Both the position numbers and the translations under genes were made by a program. This document shows positions 12,801 to 25,300 of a stretch of 64,000 bases of DNA, in pieces; within the stretch, counting starts at the first letter, position 1, and every line of letters starts with the position of its first letter. Under the pieces are notes generated by a model. That model saw only the letters and a list, made by a program, of their open reading frames with translations, had not been told where the DNA came from and made no database searches. The DNA is from Erinaceus europaeus (lineage: Eukaryota > Chordata > Mammalia > Eulipotyphla > Erinaceidae): the NCBI RefSeq assembly GCF_950295315.1, contig NC_080172.1, positions 115,027,735 to 115,091,734 of the forward strand. Direction: 5' to 3'.

Positions 12801-15800
12801 ACAGGCAGTGAAGCAGGTGTGCAGGTGTCTGTCTTTCTCTACCTCTCTCTGTCTTCCCCATCTCTCTCCATTTCTCTCTGTCCTATCCAACAATGACGAC
12901 ATCAGTAACAACAACAATAATAACTACAACAATGATAAAACAACAAGGGCAACAAAAGGAGAAAAAAAGCCTCCAGGAGCAGCGGATTCATCGAGCCCCA
13001 GCAATAACCCTGGAGGCAAAAATAAAAGTTAGTCCTTGCTTGCCCGACTAGCGCTGAGCTGGCCACTAGCTGTACTGAACAGTTGAAGTTTGGCTCAGCT
13101 AGACCCCGGCACCCATATAGCACGTGGACATACCCCAGGGAGTTCCAGATGAAGGAAACATGTCACAAAAGTCCACACGTTATGTGACTTATTTATATGG
13201 ATTGTCTATATAGAGTATCCTGAGAAGAGACGTTTATAGAGATGAAAAACAGAGTAAAGTTGCTTACGACTGGAGGCAGGCAGAAAGGTATAGGGAGTGA
13301 CTACTAGTAGATTTCTTTCTTTATTTTTAGAGAGATTTATTTGAAAGACGGGGAGAGAGAATCCAGGCATCACTCTGGTACATGTGCTGCCAGGGATTGA
13401 ACTCAGGACCTCATGCTTGAGAGGCTAATGCTGGACCACTGATAGGATATTTCTTTCTGGGGTGATGCAAATGTACCAAGGCTATATTACAGTGATGACT
13501 TCCTAACTCCACAATCTAAAAGCCATTGATTGTGCACATCTATTTGTCTCTCTATATATGTTTTATCATCAGGGTTATTGAGGGCTTGGTGCCTTCATGG
13601 CTCCAGCTGTTTTTGAGGCCATGTTTTTTTTGGAGAGAGTATAAGAGAAAAAGAGTTAGGAAGAGAGAGACTCCTGCAGTCCTGCTCCACCTTTTGTAAG
13701 GCTTCCCCCCTGTAGGTGGGGGTCGGGGTCGTGAACCTGGGAACTGGTGTGTTACAACATACACATCTACCAGGTATACTACCACCTGGACCACGATCAT
13801 TTAAGTGGGTCAGTTTTTACATTGTGAAATTGTGCCTTGGGCTAGGGAGACAGCATATTGGTTATGTAAAAAGCCTGTCATGTCTAAGGCACCAAAGCCT
13901 CCAGGCTCAATCCCCAGCACCACGATGAGCCAGAGCTGAGTATTGCTCTGGAAGAAAAAAAGAAAAAGAAACAAACAAAACAGAAAACCAAAAATATATC
14001 TCAGTAGAATTACTATCACAGTAAAAAAAACCCCCAAAACATTGGGTTGGTCACACATGTTCAGATTCATTACCTCGTGCCTCATTTTAAATGAAAGTAT
14101 GCCTGCTTATTTTTTAATCCATTCATTTGTGTTTATTATTATTATTATTTATTAGTATTTACTTATGGTGCTTATGGTGGTGGAGGGGGTTGAACCTGGC
14201 ACATTGGAACCACAGGCATCAGTCTTTTTGCATAACCACTATGCTATCTTCCCCTGCTTAAAATTTCTAAATCACATTTTTGTTTTATTTTAAATTTCTG
14301 TTGGATAGCACTCTATTAGAAGCAAAATCACTGTAGCTGGTACATCCCTGTAGTGCTTTTCATGTTGTGTAAAGAATAGAACCCATAATTTTTTCTCCTC
14401 TAAAAATTATCAAGATCCTGCTGTTCTCTGTGGGTTAATGGAAATGAGTAGAACTGTTCATCCTAAAATATAGACTTAACACTGATTTCATCTTTTGGTT
14501 TTGGTCAGGCTAAAATGCATGATTTCTAGGGTGGCCAGGGCACTTTCTCAGTTGTTGAAATTTGTTTAAAATCCAACTCCTCAATACTAGTTTAACCCCA
14601 CAAATAAAAAAACTAGATAACCTTAGAACAGAGTGATTTTTTAAAAGTTAAAAGAGAGAATGTGTTTATTGCTATACAGTGGAATTTTGGCATTGGGACA
14701 GACACATATTTAGTAGACTCGTGTTCCTTCTGGGCATTATATAACCCGTGCCAGGGAGTTATAGGATTAAGAACTTTATTTATTATTTATTTATTTTCAA
14801 GATATTTATTTATTTATTATTGGCTAGAGGCAGAGAGAAACTGAGAGGGAAGGGGGAGATAGAGAGGGACAGAGACAGAGAGACCCCTGCAGCCCTGCTT
14901 CCCCACTCGTGAAACTTTCCCGTTGCAGGTGGGGACCAGGGGCTTGAACCTGGGTCCTTGTGCTCAGTAAAGTGTGCACTCAACCAGGTGCGCTATAGCC
15001 TGGCTCCAAGAATATTATTTTAATGAGAGGGGAGAGAGAAGAGAGAGAGATTGGTTCAGAAACAAAGACACAGACAGAAAAAGCCTAGAACACTGCTCAG
15101 CTCTGGCTTATGGTAGAGTTAGGGATTGAACCCGGGACGGGGAGAGTCTCTTTGCACTGTCATGCTGCTTTCTCCCCAGCTCTGTTTCTCTGTGTTATTT
15201 CCAGTGGTGGGGGAGGTGGAGATGAGCTTTCTGAGTGTGCTGCGTCATGCTGACTAAAGCCATTCAGAGTGGGCATTGTTTGCTTCCACTGGGAGAAACT
15301 CAACAAAGTATTTAAGCAGAGGGACATTAGGGTGTATTTTCTGTGTGATTTGAAGTAGTTTGCAAGTAAGCAAGTCTACCAACTAGTGAGCCTTCGTTAG
15401 TAGGGAACTAGGCGCTCTTCAGTCTCTTAGATCTGGACGTGCCCGAGCAGATAGTTAAGCAGTGGAAATAAGTGCTTTTATATCACAATAGGAAGGAGAT
15501 GTGATCAGCCTGAAGGTTACATTGAAAAAATGAGACTAGATCGCTGGTGGGGTTGGTGACTGTTAGAGCAGTAATACTTTACTGGGGGCTGGGCAGTAGC
15601 GCAGCGGGTTAAGCGCACATGGCACAAAGCGCAAGGACCGGCGTAAAGATCCCAGTTCGAGCGCGCCCCCCCCCCCCCCCCCGGGGAGTCGCTTCACAGG
15701 CAGTGAAGCAGGTCTGCAGGTGTCTGTCTTCCCCTCCTCTCTCCATTTCTCTCTGGCCTATCCAACAACAAGGGCAAGAAAAGGGGAAAAATGGCCTCCA

Positions 15801-16935
15801 GGAGCAGTGGAGTCGTAGTGCAGGCACCGGCACCGAGCCCCAGCAATAACCCTGGAGACAAAACAACGACAACAACAATAATAATACTTTATCATTTGGA
15901 ATTAAAAAAAAAAAAGGTTTCTCTTTATCTGTATGCTGTATTAGTTGATGTCTTTTAAAATAGTTTAGTTCATAGAAAACATACCCATTTCTGTAGTTTG
16001 TGTGCCTTTAAAGGAATGAGACAGTCTTGCTGTGTTTTAATTGACAATTTAGATTTCTCCTTAAGAAAGAATTCTATGGAGGGGCCGGGGGAGACAGATA
16101 TCATATTGGTTCTGCAAAGAGTCTTTTCATGTCTGGGGCTCCAAAGTCTCAGGTTCAAACCCCCCACATACCATAAAAATCAGCGCTGAACAGTGCTCTG
16201 GTTAAAAAAAAGAAGAAGAAGAAAAGAAAGAGAGAAAGTAATTCCACGGATGTTCTAAAGGTCTTGCTGCTCTGCGGAAGGGCTCTTGTTCCTGTTCCAG
16301 GTAGACACGCATGGCCTGCGCATTGCTTTCAGGGGCTATGCCTTTGAGTCCCAGGCTCGGAGTCCTGCACACAGCGCAGTGCCGCCTCCTGGGCCCACTG
16401 ACTGTGTTCAGTGTGTCCTTCAGTGAACTCAGTGGCCGCACATGGCCAGAGCCTTTCCATTTTGCCCCGCACTGAAACTTTGTATTGTGTTTTCACCAGA
16501 GCGCCGCTCAGCTCTGGCTTATGGTAAAAGCGGTTCGTTCTTGAAGCTCCGAGGGCTCAGATTCAATATCTGACACCACCATAAGCCAGACCTTAATAAG
16601 GCTCTGGTTTTAAGAAAAGAAAAAAAAAACCATTTATCTTGTGGTAGACAGCCAGTTTTCTTTTCTTCTTTCCCTTTTGTTGCCCTTGTTGTTTTATCGT
16701 TGTGGTTATTATTATTGATGTCGTTGTTGTTGGATAGGACAGAGAGAACTGGAGATGGAAAGAGAAAGACATCTGCAGGCCTGCTTCACTGCCTGTGAAG
16801 CGGACCCCCCTGCAGGTGGGGAGCCGGGGACTCCAGCGGGGATCCTTACTTTGCACATGGTGCCATGTGTGCTTAACCCGTTGTGCTACCACCTGACCCC
16901 CAATAGCCAGTTTTCTGCTTTATTCATTCTGGTTT

Positions 16936-16984
<49 letters not shown>

Positions 16985-19900
16985 TAAGCTTTAATTATCC
17001 AGCAGCTCACCATTCTGTGGGTCAACTACTTCCATATCCCTTTTATTTAACTTTACCAAATGATGGTAATAAGTTAAAAATTATTGCTGTTTGTAGGGAG
17101 CCGGGTGGTGGCACAGCGGGTTAAGCGCACAAGGCAGAAAGTGTAAGAACCAGCATCAGGATTCCAGTTCGAGCCCCGGCTCCCCACCTGCAGGGGGTTC
17201 GTTTCACAGGTGGTGAAGCATATCTGCAGGTGTCTGTCTGTCTTTCTCTCCCCCTCTCTGTCTTCCCCATCTCTCTCCATTGCTCTCTGTCCAGTCCAAC
17301 AACAGCAGCAATAACAGCAATGATGATAAACAAGGGCAACAGAAAGGGAAAAAAAATTGCTGCTGGAATTTTATTCCAAGAAGAATTTTTATACATAGTT
17401 TAAAAATTTCTATTGATTCATAAGAAAGATAGGAGGAGAAAGAACCAGACAGCACTCTGTCTGGTACATATGCTGCCAGGGATTGAACTCAGGACCTCAT
17501 GCTTGAGAGCCCAGTGCATTATCTACTGCGCCACCTCCCAGACCACTCTGTACATAATATTTGAGTGAACAGATAGCCAAATGTAGCATTTTAAAAACAA
17601 TATTGTATTTCTTAGAAAGATAGGAGGAGAGAGAGAGAAAGAAAGAAAGAAAGAAAGAAAGAACCAGGTATCACTCTGGTACACATGCTACCGGGGATCG
17701 AACTCAGGACCTCGTTCATGCTTGAGAGTCCGGTGCTTTATCCACTGTGCCACTTCCAGGACCACATCACATATAGCATTTAAGTTTAGTTTTAAACAGT
17801 GTTTTCTGGGGTTTGGGCAGTGGTGCAGCTGGTTGAGCTCACATATTACAGTGCGTGAAGACCTAGGTTCAGGCCCCACCTGCAGGCGGGCAGCCTTACA
17901 AGTGGGAAAACAATGCTACCCGGCCCCCTCCCTCTCTGCCACTCTCACTTTCTTTTTTCTCTCACTGTCATACCCCCTCGCCCCCTTTTCTCTTACTTTT
18001 TCTCTATCTCTATCCTATAAGATAGTATTTCCTGCCAAAATAAGATTTATTTTAAAAAAGGGGGGGTGGTGTCAAATAGCATAATGTTTATGCGTGGAGA
18101 CTTTCGTGCCTGAGGTTCCGAACTCCAGGCTAAACCTCCCGCACCACCCTAAACAAGAGCTGAGCAGTGCCTGGTGGTGGGATCTCTAGTATTCTTACTA
18201 CTATTATTATTATCCTCCCGCACCACCCTAAACAAGAGCTGAGCAGTGCTCTGGTGGTGGGATCTCTAGTATTCTTACTACTATTATTATTATCCTCCCG
18301 CACCACCCTAAACAAGAGCTGAGCAGTGCTCTGGTGGTGGGATCTCTAGTATTCTTACTACTATTATTATTATCCTCCCGCACCACCCTAAACAAGAACT
18401 GAGCAGTGCTCTGGTGGTGGGATCTCTAGTATTCTTACTACTATTATTATTATCCTCCTGCACCACCCTAAACAAGAGCTGAGCAGTGCTCTGGTGGTGG
18501 GATCTCTAGTATTCTTACTACTATTATTATTATCCTCCCGCACCACCCTAAACAAGAGCTGAGCAGTGCTCTGGTGGTGGGATCTCTAGTATTCTTACTA
18601 CTATTATTATTATCCTCCCGCACCACCCTAAACAAGAGCTGAGCAGTGCTCTGGTGGTGGGATCTCTAGTATTCTTACTATTATTATTATTATTACACTA
18701 CCTTGTTTCATTGTTGTAGTTATGTCGTCGTTGTTGGATAGGAAAATATAAATAGAAATGGAGAGGAGAGGAAGACACTTGCAGACCTGCTTCACTGCCT
18801 GTGAAGCGACCCCCCCCTCCCCCGTGCAGGTGGGGAGCGGGGACCTCGAACCAGGATCCTTGCGCGGGTCCTTGAGTTTTGTGCTGTGTGTACTTAACCT
18901 GCTGCGCTACCAGCCAGCTCCCTTATTATTTTTACTGGGAAGTTGGTGGGTCTGAAAATCAAATGTGGGACATCTGTCTTGCAAGTCCTTTGTGCTCCGG
19001 GTGTGCTACTAATATATCTTCCAAGTCTTAAAAAGTGGTCTTTGGGGAGTTGGGCGGTGGCGTAGCGGATTAAGCGCACATGGCACAAAGTGCAAGGACC
19101 AGCCAAAGGATCCCTGTTCGAGCCCCCAGCTTCCCACCTGCAGGGGAGTCGCTTCACAGGCAGTGAAGCAGGTCTGCAGGTGTCTGTCTTTCTCTCCCCC
19201 TCTCTGCCTTCCCCATCTCTCTCCATTTCTCTCTGTCCTATCCAACAACAACGACAACAATAACAACTACTACTATAATAAAACAAGGACAACAAAAAAG
19301 AATAAATAAGTAAATATTAAAAAAAAGTGGTCTTTAACTATTTTGTGTTTCTCCCCTTCTTCTTCTAGCATTTGCCCTTCTTCCGTAGCCAGTCAACAGC
19401 GTCAGGTTGAGCCTGATGTCAAGTTTCGAGACCTCCTTTGAATCTGGAGAGGTGGCAGTCATTGACTATGTGGGTCATAGTCTGTCTGGAGCCGCAGGGG
19501 CAGTTCGGGTCGTCTCTGGCTCCCCAGCGATGGAACATAGCGGCGCACCGGCCATGGCCTGTTCGATAGCGATTGAGGAGGGCCCAGTCATAACGTGCTA
19601 GGTCAAAGCCGGGTTGACGCTCGCAGGGGTCTGTGATGAGGTGTTTGTTCTTGACCTCAGCTGACTGCCAACTCTGTTTCCAAGAGTCTGGAACAGAGAA
19701 GTTCAGTGTAGGCGTAGGGGACCAGATTGGGTGACGAGACGTCAAGCGTTGGACAGGGTGGGCGAAGATATCCGCTTATATTGGCAGGTCCGGTCGAGCG
19801 TAGATGTGGGAAATGAACTTATGATGATGCCGCATCCTGACGAATATCTGGTGGGGTGATGTTGCTAAGAACTGGCAGCCATGGAACCGGGGTGGAACGG

Positions 19901-22353
19901 ATGGTTCCAGAAATGATCCTCATGGAGGAATATAATTTGGAATCGACCAAGTGGACATGGGGGCTACGGAACCATCCTGGGGCACAGTATTCTGCAGTGG
20001 AATAGCGTAATGCCAGAGAGGATGATCGTAGTGTGGAAGCGCTCGCGCCCCATGAGGAGCTGGCCAGTCTTGCAATGATGTGATTCCTTGCGCCCACCTT
20101 TGCTGCAGTTTTTATGAGATGTTTGTGAAATGACAGAGTGCGATCGAGAGTAACGCCAAGATAGACTGGCTGGGCTTCATGCTGGATTCTTGTATCGCCA
20201 AGCTGCACATTAAGCTCACGCGAGGCCGAGGCATGGTGTAGATGGAAAACAGATGATATAAACTATTGCCCAGAATAGCAAGAGAAGGAGCCAGGACGTA
20301 GCTTACCTGGTAGTGTGTCTTACCGGACCCAAAGCCCGGGACCACGTTGGAGCATGGCCGCACTGGAGGGAGACCCCTCAGATGGCAGAACAGTGCTGTG
20401 GTGTCTGTCAGTCTATTTGAAAAAGTTTTAAAGATAAATTAGTTTCAGAACAATCAGTTATTAGCAACAAAAAACTGATTTCTGTAAAAAGAAAATTTCT
20501 GTTAGTGGGTTATGATACTGGCTTTAGTATCAGGAGGTCATGCAGTGGAAAGTGTGGAACTCCTGAGCGTGAGGTCCTGAGTTCAGTCCCTGGCATCCCA
20601 TGTGCCAGAGTGATGCTCTGGTTCTCTCTTCCTCTCTGATTAGTAAATCTTAAAAAAAGAAAAGAAAAACATTGGGGGAAAAGCTAATGTTTACGCAAAA
20701 TAGCGTTCACACCTGAGACTTGGCGGTCCCAGACTCAGTTCCCGGCATTACCATAGAGCAGAGATGAGCAGTGCTCTGGTTAAAAAGAGAGAGGGGGGAG
20801 ATCTGTTATTTCAGTTACAGTGACCGTGCAAAACAAACCTGTCCAGTCTTGGAGCTAGGTGGTAGTGCACCTGGGTGAGCACACACGTCACCAGAAGGAA
20901 AGGAGCCGGATTCGAGCCCTCCTTCCCTGTTTCACGGGTAGCGAAGCAGGCTTGCAGATGTCTGTCTTTCCTTCTCCCTCTGACGGGTCTGTAATGGCAC
21001 ATCTCTTAAGGACCAAACAAGTGTATACTCTGTATCTTACTTTTGAGGTCATCCCTCTGTTTCTGTTATAATGACATAAAAGTGCCCATTTTAAAGTCTA
21101 TAGTTCAGCACAATTCTAAGAACATCTGTATCAGCAGAACTTCTTCATCTTCCTAAATGGAAACTCTGTCCATTAAACAACACCCCCCCTTCACTTCTCT
21201 GGCAAAAACTGTCCTTTTCTATTTATATGGATTTGACCACTCTAGGCACTTCGTGTAAGTTGAATCATAAAATACTTTTCCTTTTTTAAAGAATTATTTA
21301 TTCCCTTTTGTTGCCCTTGTTTTGTTGTAGTTATTGTTGTTATTGATGTCGTTGTTGGATAGGACAGAGAGAAATGGAGAGAGGAGGGGAAGACGGGGAG
21401 AGAAAGACAGACACCTGCAGACCTGCTTCACCGTGAAGCGACTCCCCTGCAGGTGGGGAACCGGGGGTTCGAACCAGGATCCTTGTGCGGGTCTTTGCAC
21501 TTTGCGCCGTGTATGCTTAACCCACAGCTTCACTGCCTGTGAAGCGAATCCCCTGCAGGTGGGGAGCCGGAGCTCAAACTGCTGGAATCTTCTATTTTGG
21601 TATAATACGCCAATTCCAGTTGAGGTTCTTCTTGTGTTTTCATCTTCAATGAAACGAATCTAATTAGAAAGAAGACTAAGGCAAGTATAAACCTATGGGA
21701 CTACATCAAATTAAAAGGCTTCCGTTCAGCAAAAGAAACCAATACCCAAACAAAGAGACCCCTCACAGAATGGGAGAAGATCTTTCCATGACATACATCA
21801 GATACAAGAGTTTAATAACCACAATATATAAAGAGCATGCCAAACTCAATAACAAAACAAATGACCCCATCCAAAAATGGGGAGAGGACATGGACAGAAT
21901 ATCCACCACAGAAGAGATCAAAAGATTGAGAAACACATGAAAAATGCTCCAAGCCTTTTGATTGTCAGAGAAATGCAAATAAAGACAACAGTGAGATACC
22001 ACTTCACTCCTATGAGAATGTTGTTGTTTTGTTGTAGTCATTGTTGTTATTGATGTCGTTGTTGGGTAGGACAGAGAGAAATGGAAAGAGGAGGGGAAGA
22101 CAGAGAGGGGGAGAGAAAGTTAGATATCAGAAAAGGTAACAGCAACAAATGATGGAGAGGTGGTGGGAGTCAAAGGAACCCTCCTGCACTGCTGGTGGGA
22201 ATGGAAATTGGTCCAGCCTCTGTGGAGATTAGTCTGGAGAACTCTCAGAAGTCTAGAAGTGGATCTACCCTACGATCCTGCATTTCCTGTCCTGGGGATA
22301 GATCCTAAGGAACCCAACACACCCATCCAAAAAGATTTGTGTACACATACGTT

Positions 22354-22396
<43 letters not shown>

Positions 22397-25300
22397 TTTG
22401 TGAGAAACATAGGAGGAGAGAGAAAGAACCAGACATCACCCTGGTACATGTGCTGCCGGGGCTTGAACTCAGGACTTCATGCTTGAGAGTCCAGTGCTTT
22501 ATCTACTGCGCCACCTCCCGGACCACTATACATATGTTCTTAGCAGCACAATTTGTAATAGCCAAAACCTGGAAGCAACCCAGGTGTCCAACAACAGATG
22601 AGTGGCTGAGCAAGTTGTGGTATATATACACAATGGAATACTACTCAGCTGTAAAAAATGGTGACTTCACCGTTTTCAGCCAATCTTGGATGGACCTTAA
22701 AAATTCATGTTGAGTGAAATAAGTCAGAAACAGAAGGATGAATATGGGATGATCTCACTCTCAGGCAGAAGTTGAAAAACAAGATCAGAAGAGAAAACAC
22801 AAGTAGAACCTGAAATGTAATTGGCATATTGCACCAAAGTAAAAGACTGGGGTGGGTGGGTGGGGAGAATACAGATCCATGAAGGATGATAAATGACATA
22901 GTGGGGGTTGTATTGTTAAATGGGAAACTGGGGAATGTTATGCATGTACAAACTATTGTATTTACTGTTGAATGTAAAACATTAATTCCCCAATAAAGAA
23001 ATTTTAAAAAAATTAAAAATTTTAATCTGAAATTTTTATCCATGTAACAATTTTAAAAGACCCTTAAGTTTTTTAAATAAAAATTAAAAATTATCTTTAA
23101 TTATTGGATAAAAACAGCCAGAAATCAAGAGAGAAAGGGGTGATAGGGAGAGACAGAGACATTTGCAACACTGTTTGACCACATGCAAAACCCCCCCCCC
23201 CCCCCAGCAGGTGGGGACTGTGGACTCAAACCCGGTTCCTTCCGCATTATAACGTGCACTCAAGGAGGCGTGCCACCAGCTGGCCCAGAATCTTAAGTTT
23301 ATTTGAACAAAAGTTGATTTGAATTTGGCATTGCCAAGTCTGAAGTGATTCTGAGTACTCGACCAAAAGGAACAAGAGGAGAGGTTTCACAGAGAAAATG
23401 AAAGCCAAGTAGCGCAGCGGGTTAAGCGCACGTGGCGCAAAGCACAAGGACCGGCATAAGGATCCCGGTTCAAGCCCCGGCTCCCCACCTGCAGGGGAGT
23501 CGCTTCACAGGCGGTGAAACAGGTCTGCAGGTGTCTGTCTTTCTCTCCTCCTCTCTCTCTTCCCCTCCTCTCTCCATTTCTCTCTGTCCTATAAAAAAAA
23601 AAAAAAAAGAAAAGAAAATGAAAGCCAAGCCTATTATTTGCTTGGTTAGACCGTAAGCATCTGCCTTATTTGGAAAAGCCTTATAAGCTCTTTGTGACTG
23701 GTTGTCCTCGAGCATAACCTTGAGACATTTATAGATTGTCTTGGTTTACTTAAGTGCTGTTTAGAAGTGCCTTGGTCTAATGGTCTCTTGTCAAAGGGAT
23801 TTAATAATTCACTGTTGGGAAGTCGGGCGGTAGCACAGCGGGTTAAGCGCACATGATGCAAAGCACAAGGACCGGCATAAGGATCCCTGTTCGAGCCCCC
23901 GGCTCCCCACCTGCAGGGGAGTCGCTTCTCAGGCGGTGAAGCAGGTCTGCAGGTGTCTGTCTATCTCTCCCCCTGTCTGTCTTCCCCATCTCTCTCCATT
24001 TCTCTCTGTCCTATCCAACAACGATGTCAATAACAATAACCACAACAACAATAAAAAAAACAACAACAGAGGCAACAACAGGAAAAAAATAGCCTCCAGG
24101 AGCAGTGGATTCATGACACAGGCACCAAACCTCAGAAATAACCCTGGAGGGAGAAAAAAATTCACTCTTTTTGGTCATTATTATCTCACAAGTATGAGAG
24201 ATTGACCAAAAAGTTGGTATTAACGCCATTCTTGGTCACCATCAGTTTCCGTTGCTTTAACCAAGTCATGAAACTCAGAGGTCTTGATGCCAGACAGGAA
24301 GAATTGTGTTTGCTTTCATCTCATTTCTATGTCCGAGTAGGACGAGATTCTCTGGTGTGCTGTTGAGAGCTAGCTACATACGCTGGAGAGAACTGCAGTG
24401 TGCCAGGGAGGCCCAAGCGATGACTGTCAGCGCAAGAATGCCAGGGGGTGAAGTGCGCTCCCTAGAGCCACGGGAACTGAACCTGTTGGTATCAGACGGT
24501 CTCTTTTAGGCAAATGACTGAACTCTTTCTTTTGTTCTTCCTTTTTTAGTACCAGAAGTGGGCCAGATAAAGCAAGAGGCACTTGGGGCTGCACAGCCTC
24601 ATGTAAAAATTGACCTAAAGCACGTCTGCTATCTAAATCCACATCAGCGAGAAATTGAAGGAGTGTTCCTTGTGCAGCTCCGCCCTTAGTAGTGAGGTAG
24701 TGATGGTAGCCAGAGGTGAGGGGCTTTGGCTTCCTGTGCTTCCACGGAGACAGCGCATTAGCAAAGCAGAGCAAAAGGAGGAAGGGTCTGATGGGAGACG
24801 CGAAGATGCTCGTGCGGTCTAGCTTGACGCCTCACCTGTTTGCAGGAAGTAACATACCGCGTCAATTTAATGACTGATTTCTAGCTTGTGTGAAAATTAT
24901 TTTTAAAACTTTAGCCAACTAAAACTAGGGTAGACAGCATAATGGTTATGTAAAGAAACTCATGCCTGAGGCTGCGAAGTCCCAGGTTCTGTCCCCCGCA
25001 CCACCCTAAGCCAGAGCTGAGCAGGGCTCTGGGGTTTCTCTCTGTCTTTCTCTCTCTGCATCTCTCTCAAAAATAAAAATAAAAATAAAAAAATACTTTA
25101 AAAATATTTCAAAAAAACTTTAGCCAGCTTTCATAGTCTTTGTTGTTGTTACAAAGACCTTAAAAAAAAAAAAAAACCAAAACCCAAGTATTTATTAATG
25201 AAAAATAGAGTCAGTATATATGGTGCTGGGGCTTGAACTCAAGACCTTTATACTTCCAAGACATGTGCCCTACACCATCAGTTCATAACCCAGCCACTTC

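Larger units (their letters stand above)
21660..23013 (+). mobile_element. L1 3' end, 5'-truncated, with two SINE insertions
   Basis: Begins in the C-terminal part of L1 ORF2 (peptides like GLHQIKRLPFSKRNQ and NDPIQKWGEDMDRIST, then a run resembling MQIKTTVRYHFTPMRM after frame breaks). Later parts encode the PGCPTTDEWLSK and MEYYSAVKNGDF region. A 3' UTR follows, ending in AATAAAGAAATTTT at about 22992. Interrupted at 22021-22118 and 22352-22526. Frameshifts and stops mean it is dead. Confidence 0.9.

Noticed and set aside
18135..18694. CRISPR-like regular array
   Set aside because: Units are contiguous 80-mers without unique spacers, in a mammalian intron, derived from a SINE.
24306..24840. 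Possible hidden exon or gene in a repeat-poor part of intron 3
   Set aside because: Only short frames, no protein similarity I can recognise, and no good acceptor-donor pair keeping the SPEN frame.
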